Of a DNA stretch of 22,316 nt, positions 21,605 through 22,316 are shown piece by piece. Source of the DNA: JBAZOJ01 sp041648755 (GTDB taxonomy: Bacteria > Planctomycetota > B143-G9). The notes beneath the pieces were generated by a model. The model did no database searches. It had not been told where the DNA came from and saw only the letters and a list, made by a program, of their open reading frames with translations. The DNA lies in assembly GCA_041648755.1 (NCBI GenBank), contig JBAZOJ010000030.1, positions 1 to 22,316 of the forward strand, in the 5' to 3' direction. Each line of letters starts with the position of its first letter. Position 1 is the first letter of the stretch. Position numbers and translations under genes: made by a program.

Positions 21605-22316
21605 TCAGTTCTTCCGCCTCGCAGCTGCAAGGCCCTTCCGAAATTCCGCCGCAGCCCTGGCATCAATGACAAAGGCCTTCTTGTTGGCATCGTAGAACAG
21701 GTTGTCCTTGTTGCGGTCGAACCAGGTTGTCCAGGGGGCCATCTCCACTCCAAAATCCTGTCCCGTCAGCGCCTTCAACTCCTGCGCCGCAGAGGTCTTG
21801 TACTTGGCCGTAAAGTCCTGCAGCCATTTGTCGGACGCGACCGGCCCACCCAGGTTATGGATGAATGCTGAAAGCGCCTCGGGAGCTCCGGTGGAAACGA
21901 TTATCGCTTTTATTGCACCACTGGCTCCCCCGCACGCCCCATTGTTGCGTGTCTCGGAATCCAGGACATTAACCAGCATCGGCAGGATCGCGATAAGCTT
22001 GTCGCGGTCGGCACAGGACGATGCATTCGTTGCGCCACCAAAGCGCGCGGCGAGCGCCCCGACGGCAGTCAGGCAACGCATCAGGACCACATTGGGATTG
22101 TTGCAGTCCTTGCTCCGCGCTTCCGCCCGCACACGCAGGAAATCGATGTCTCCCACAGGCGCGAACTTGCCCCAGGCATCAATTGCCGAGAACTTGATGC
22201 TGTCGTTCCGTGCATAGGTCATCTGGGCAAGCAGGTCACATTCCTCGCGATAGCCCTTGAACTCCGTGCCATAGGTCGGGGTCCGCTTGACCACTGCGGC
22301 GGCGTAGTTTTCGCAG
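21605..22316 (-). CDS. HEAT-repeat-like protein, C-terminal part (partial)
   Basis: The frame stays open to the right edge (residues CENYAAAVVKRTPT precede the first possible start at GTG 22294), so the gene very likely begins outside the window. About 236 residues are visible. They form paired helices of HEAT/ARM type (YARNDSIKFSAIDAWGKFA, VVLMRCLTAVGALAARFGG, LIAILPMLVNVLDSE). The end has LKALTGQDFGVEMAPWTTWF, a segment I recognise from other HEAT-type proteins where an aromatic-rich motif closes the repeat array, followed by a basic C-terminus (FRKGLAAARRKN). Such proteins usually bind other proteins. Its 3' end meets the cation transporter gene with a 21-bp gap and no clear terminator. 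No signal peptide can be judged since the N-terminus is missing. Confidence 0.7.
   Translation of the reverse strand, partial: CENYAAAVVKRTPTYGTEFKGYREECDLLAQMTYARNDSIKFSAIDAWGKFAPVGDIDFLRVRAEARSKDCNNPNVVLMRCLTAVGALAARFGGATNASSCADRDKLIAILPMLVNVLDSETRNNGACGGASGAIKAIIVSTGAPEALSAFIHNLGGPVASDKWLQDFTAKYKTSAAQELKALTGQDFGVEMAPWTTWFDRNKDNLFYDANKKAFVIDARAAAEFRKGLAAARRKN

Noticed and set aside
1..22316. CRISPR array, tRNA, rRNA, insertion sequence or prophage genes
   Set aside because: No regularly spaced repeats other than coding ones, no tRNA-like cloverleaf noticed, and no transposase, integrase or phage protein among the frames.

Overview
The window reads as a dense, fairly GC-rich bacterial chromosome. 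It carries about thirteen protein genes on both strands. No rRNA, tRNA, CRISPR array, transposase or phage gene was seen. The organism is most likely Gram-negative (TolC-like protein, tripartite RND pump, many signal peptides). The mix of FGE/SUMF1-like proteins, an EF-hand beta-lactamase-like protein, a HEAT-like protein, a very long CusA and textbook sigma-54 promoters suggests the Planctomycetota/PVC group or a neighbouring candidate phylum. That placement is an inference with modest confidence.

Region 1 (1-7232, + strand) is a heavy-metal export locus of the Cus type. It holds the end of a TolC-like outer membrane factor, a secreted protein with three YHS-like repeats, a hairpin terminator, a membrane-anchored YHS protein, a CusB-like adaptor with two extra metal-binding motifs and a C-terminal DUF3347-type domain, and an unusually long CusA-like pump (1318 aa). 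Together they would bind copper or silver in the periplasm and pass it to the pump. The terminator lies inside the cluster and probably sets the ratio of soluble metal-binding protein to pump.

Region 2 (7354-16418, - strand) is a gene set read from right to left. First comes a membrane-anchored protein with four tandem FGE/SUMF1-like modules. Next, overlapping it by ATGA, is a membrane-anchored protein with one such module, and then three exported leucine-rich proteins. Two of the leucine-rich genes (A and B) arose by a direct tandem duplication of about 1.68 kb that also copied the last ~70 bp of the upstream FGE-like gene. None of the five FGE-like modules keeps the catalytic cysteine pair, so they are probably binding or structural modules. 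I cannot match this operon to a described system, and it is the best candidate in the window for something new.

Region 3 (16553-18700) is a divergent pair: an exported, extremely charged heptad-repeat helix protein (- strand) and a secreted beta-lactamase-family serine hydrolase with a C-terminal EF-hand (+ strand). Each has a consensus-matching sigma-54 promoter (TGGCAC-N5-TTGCT). A perfect dyad lies between them where an enhancer site would be expected, so the two genes are probably co-regulated by one sigma-54 activator that is not in the window.

Region 4 (18723-22316) holds an exported transglutaminase-like protein (-), a divergent cation diffusion facilitator (+) with a good sigma-70 promoter, and a HEAT-repeat-like protein (-) that runs off the right edge. 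The longest stretch without a gene is 16937-17224, the divergent sigma-54 control region.
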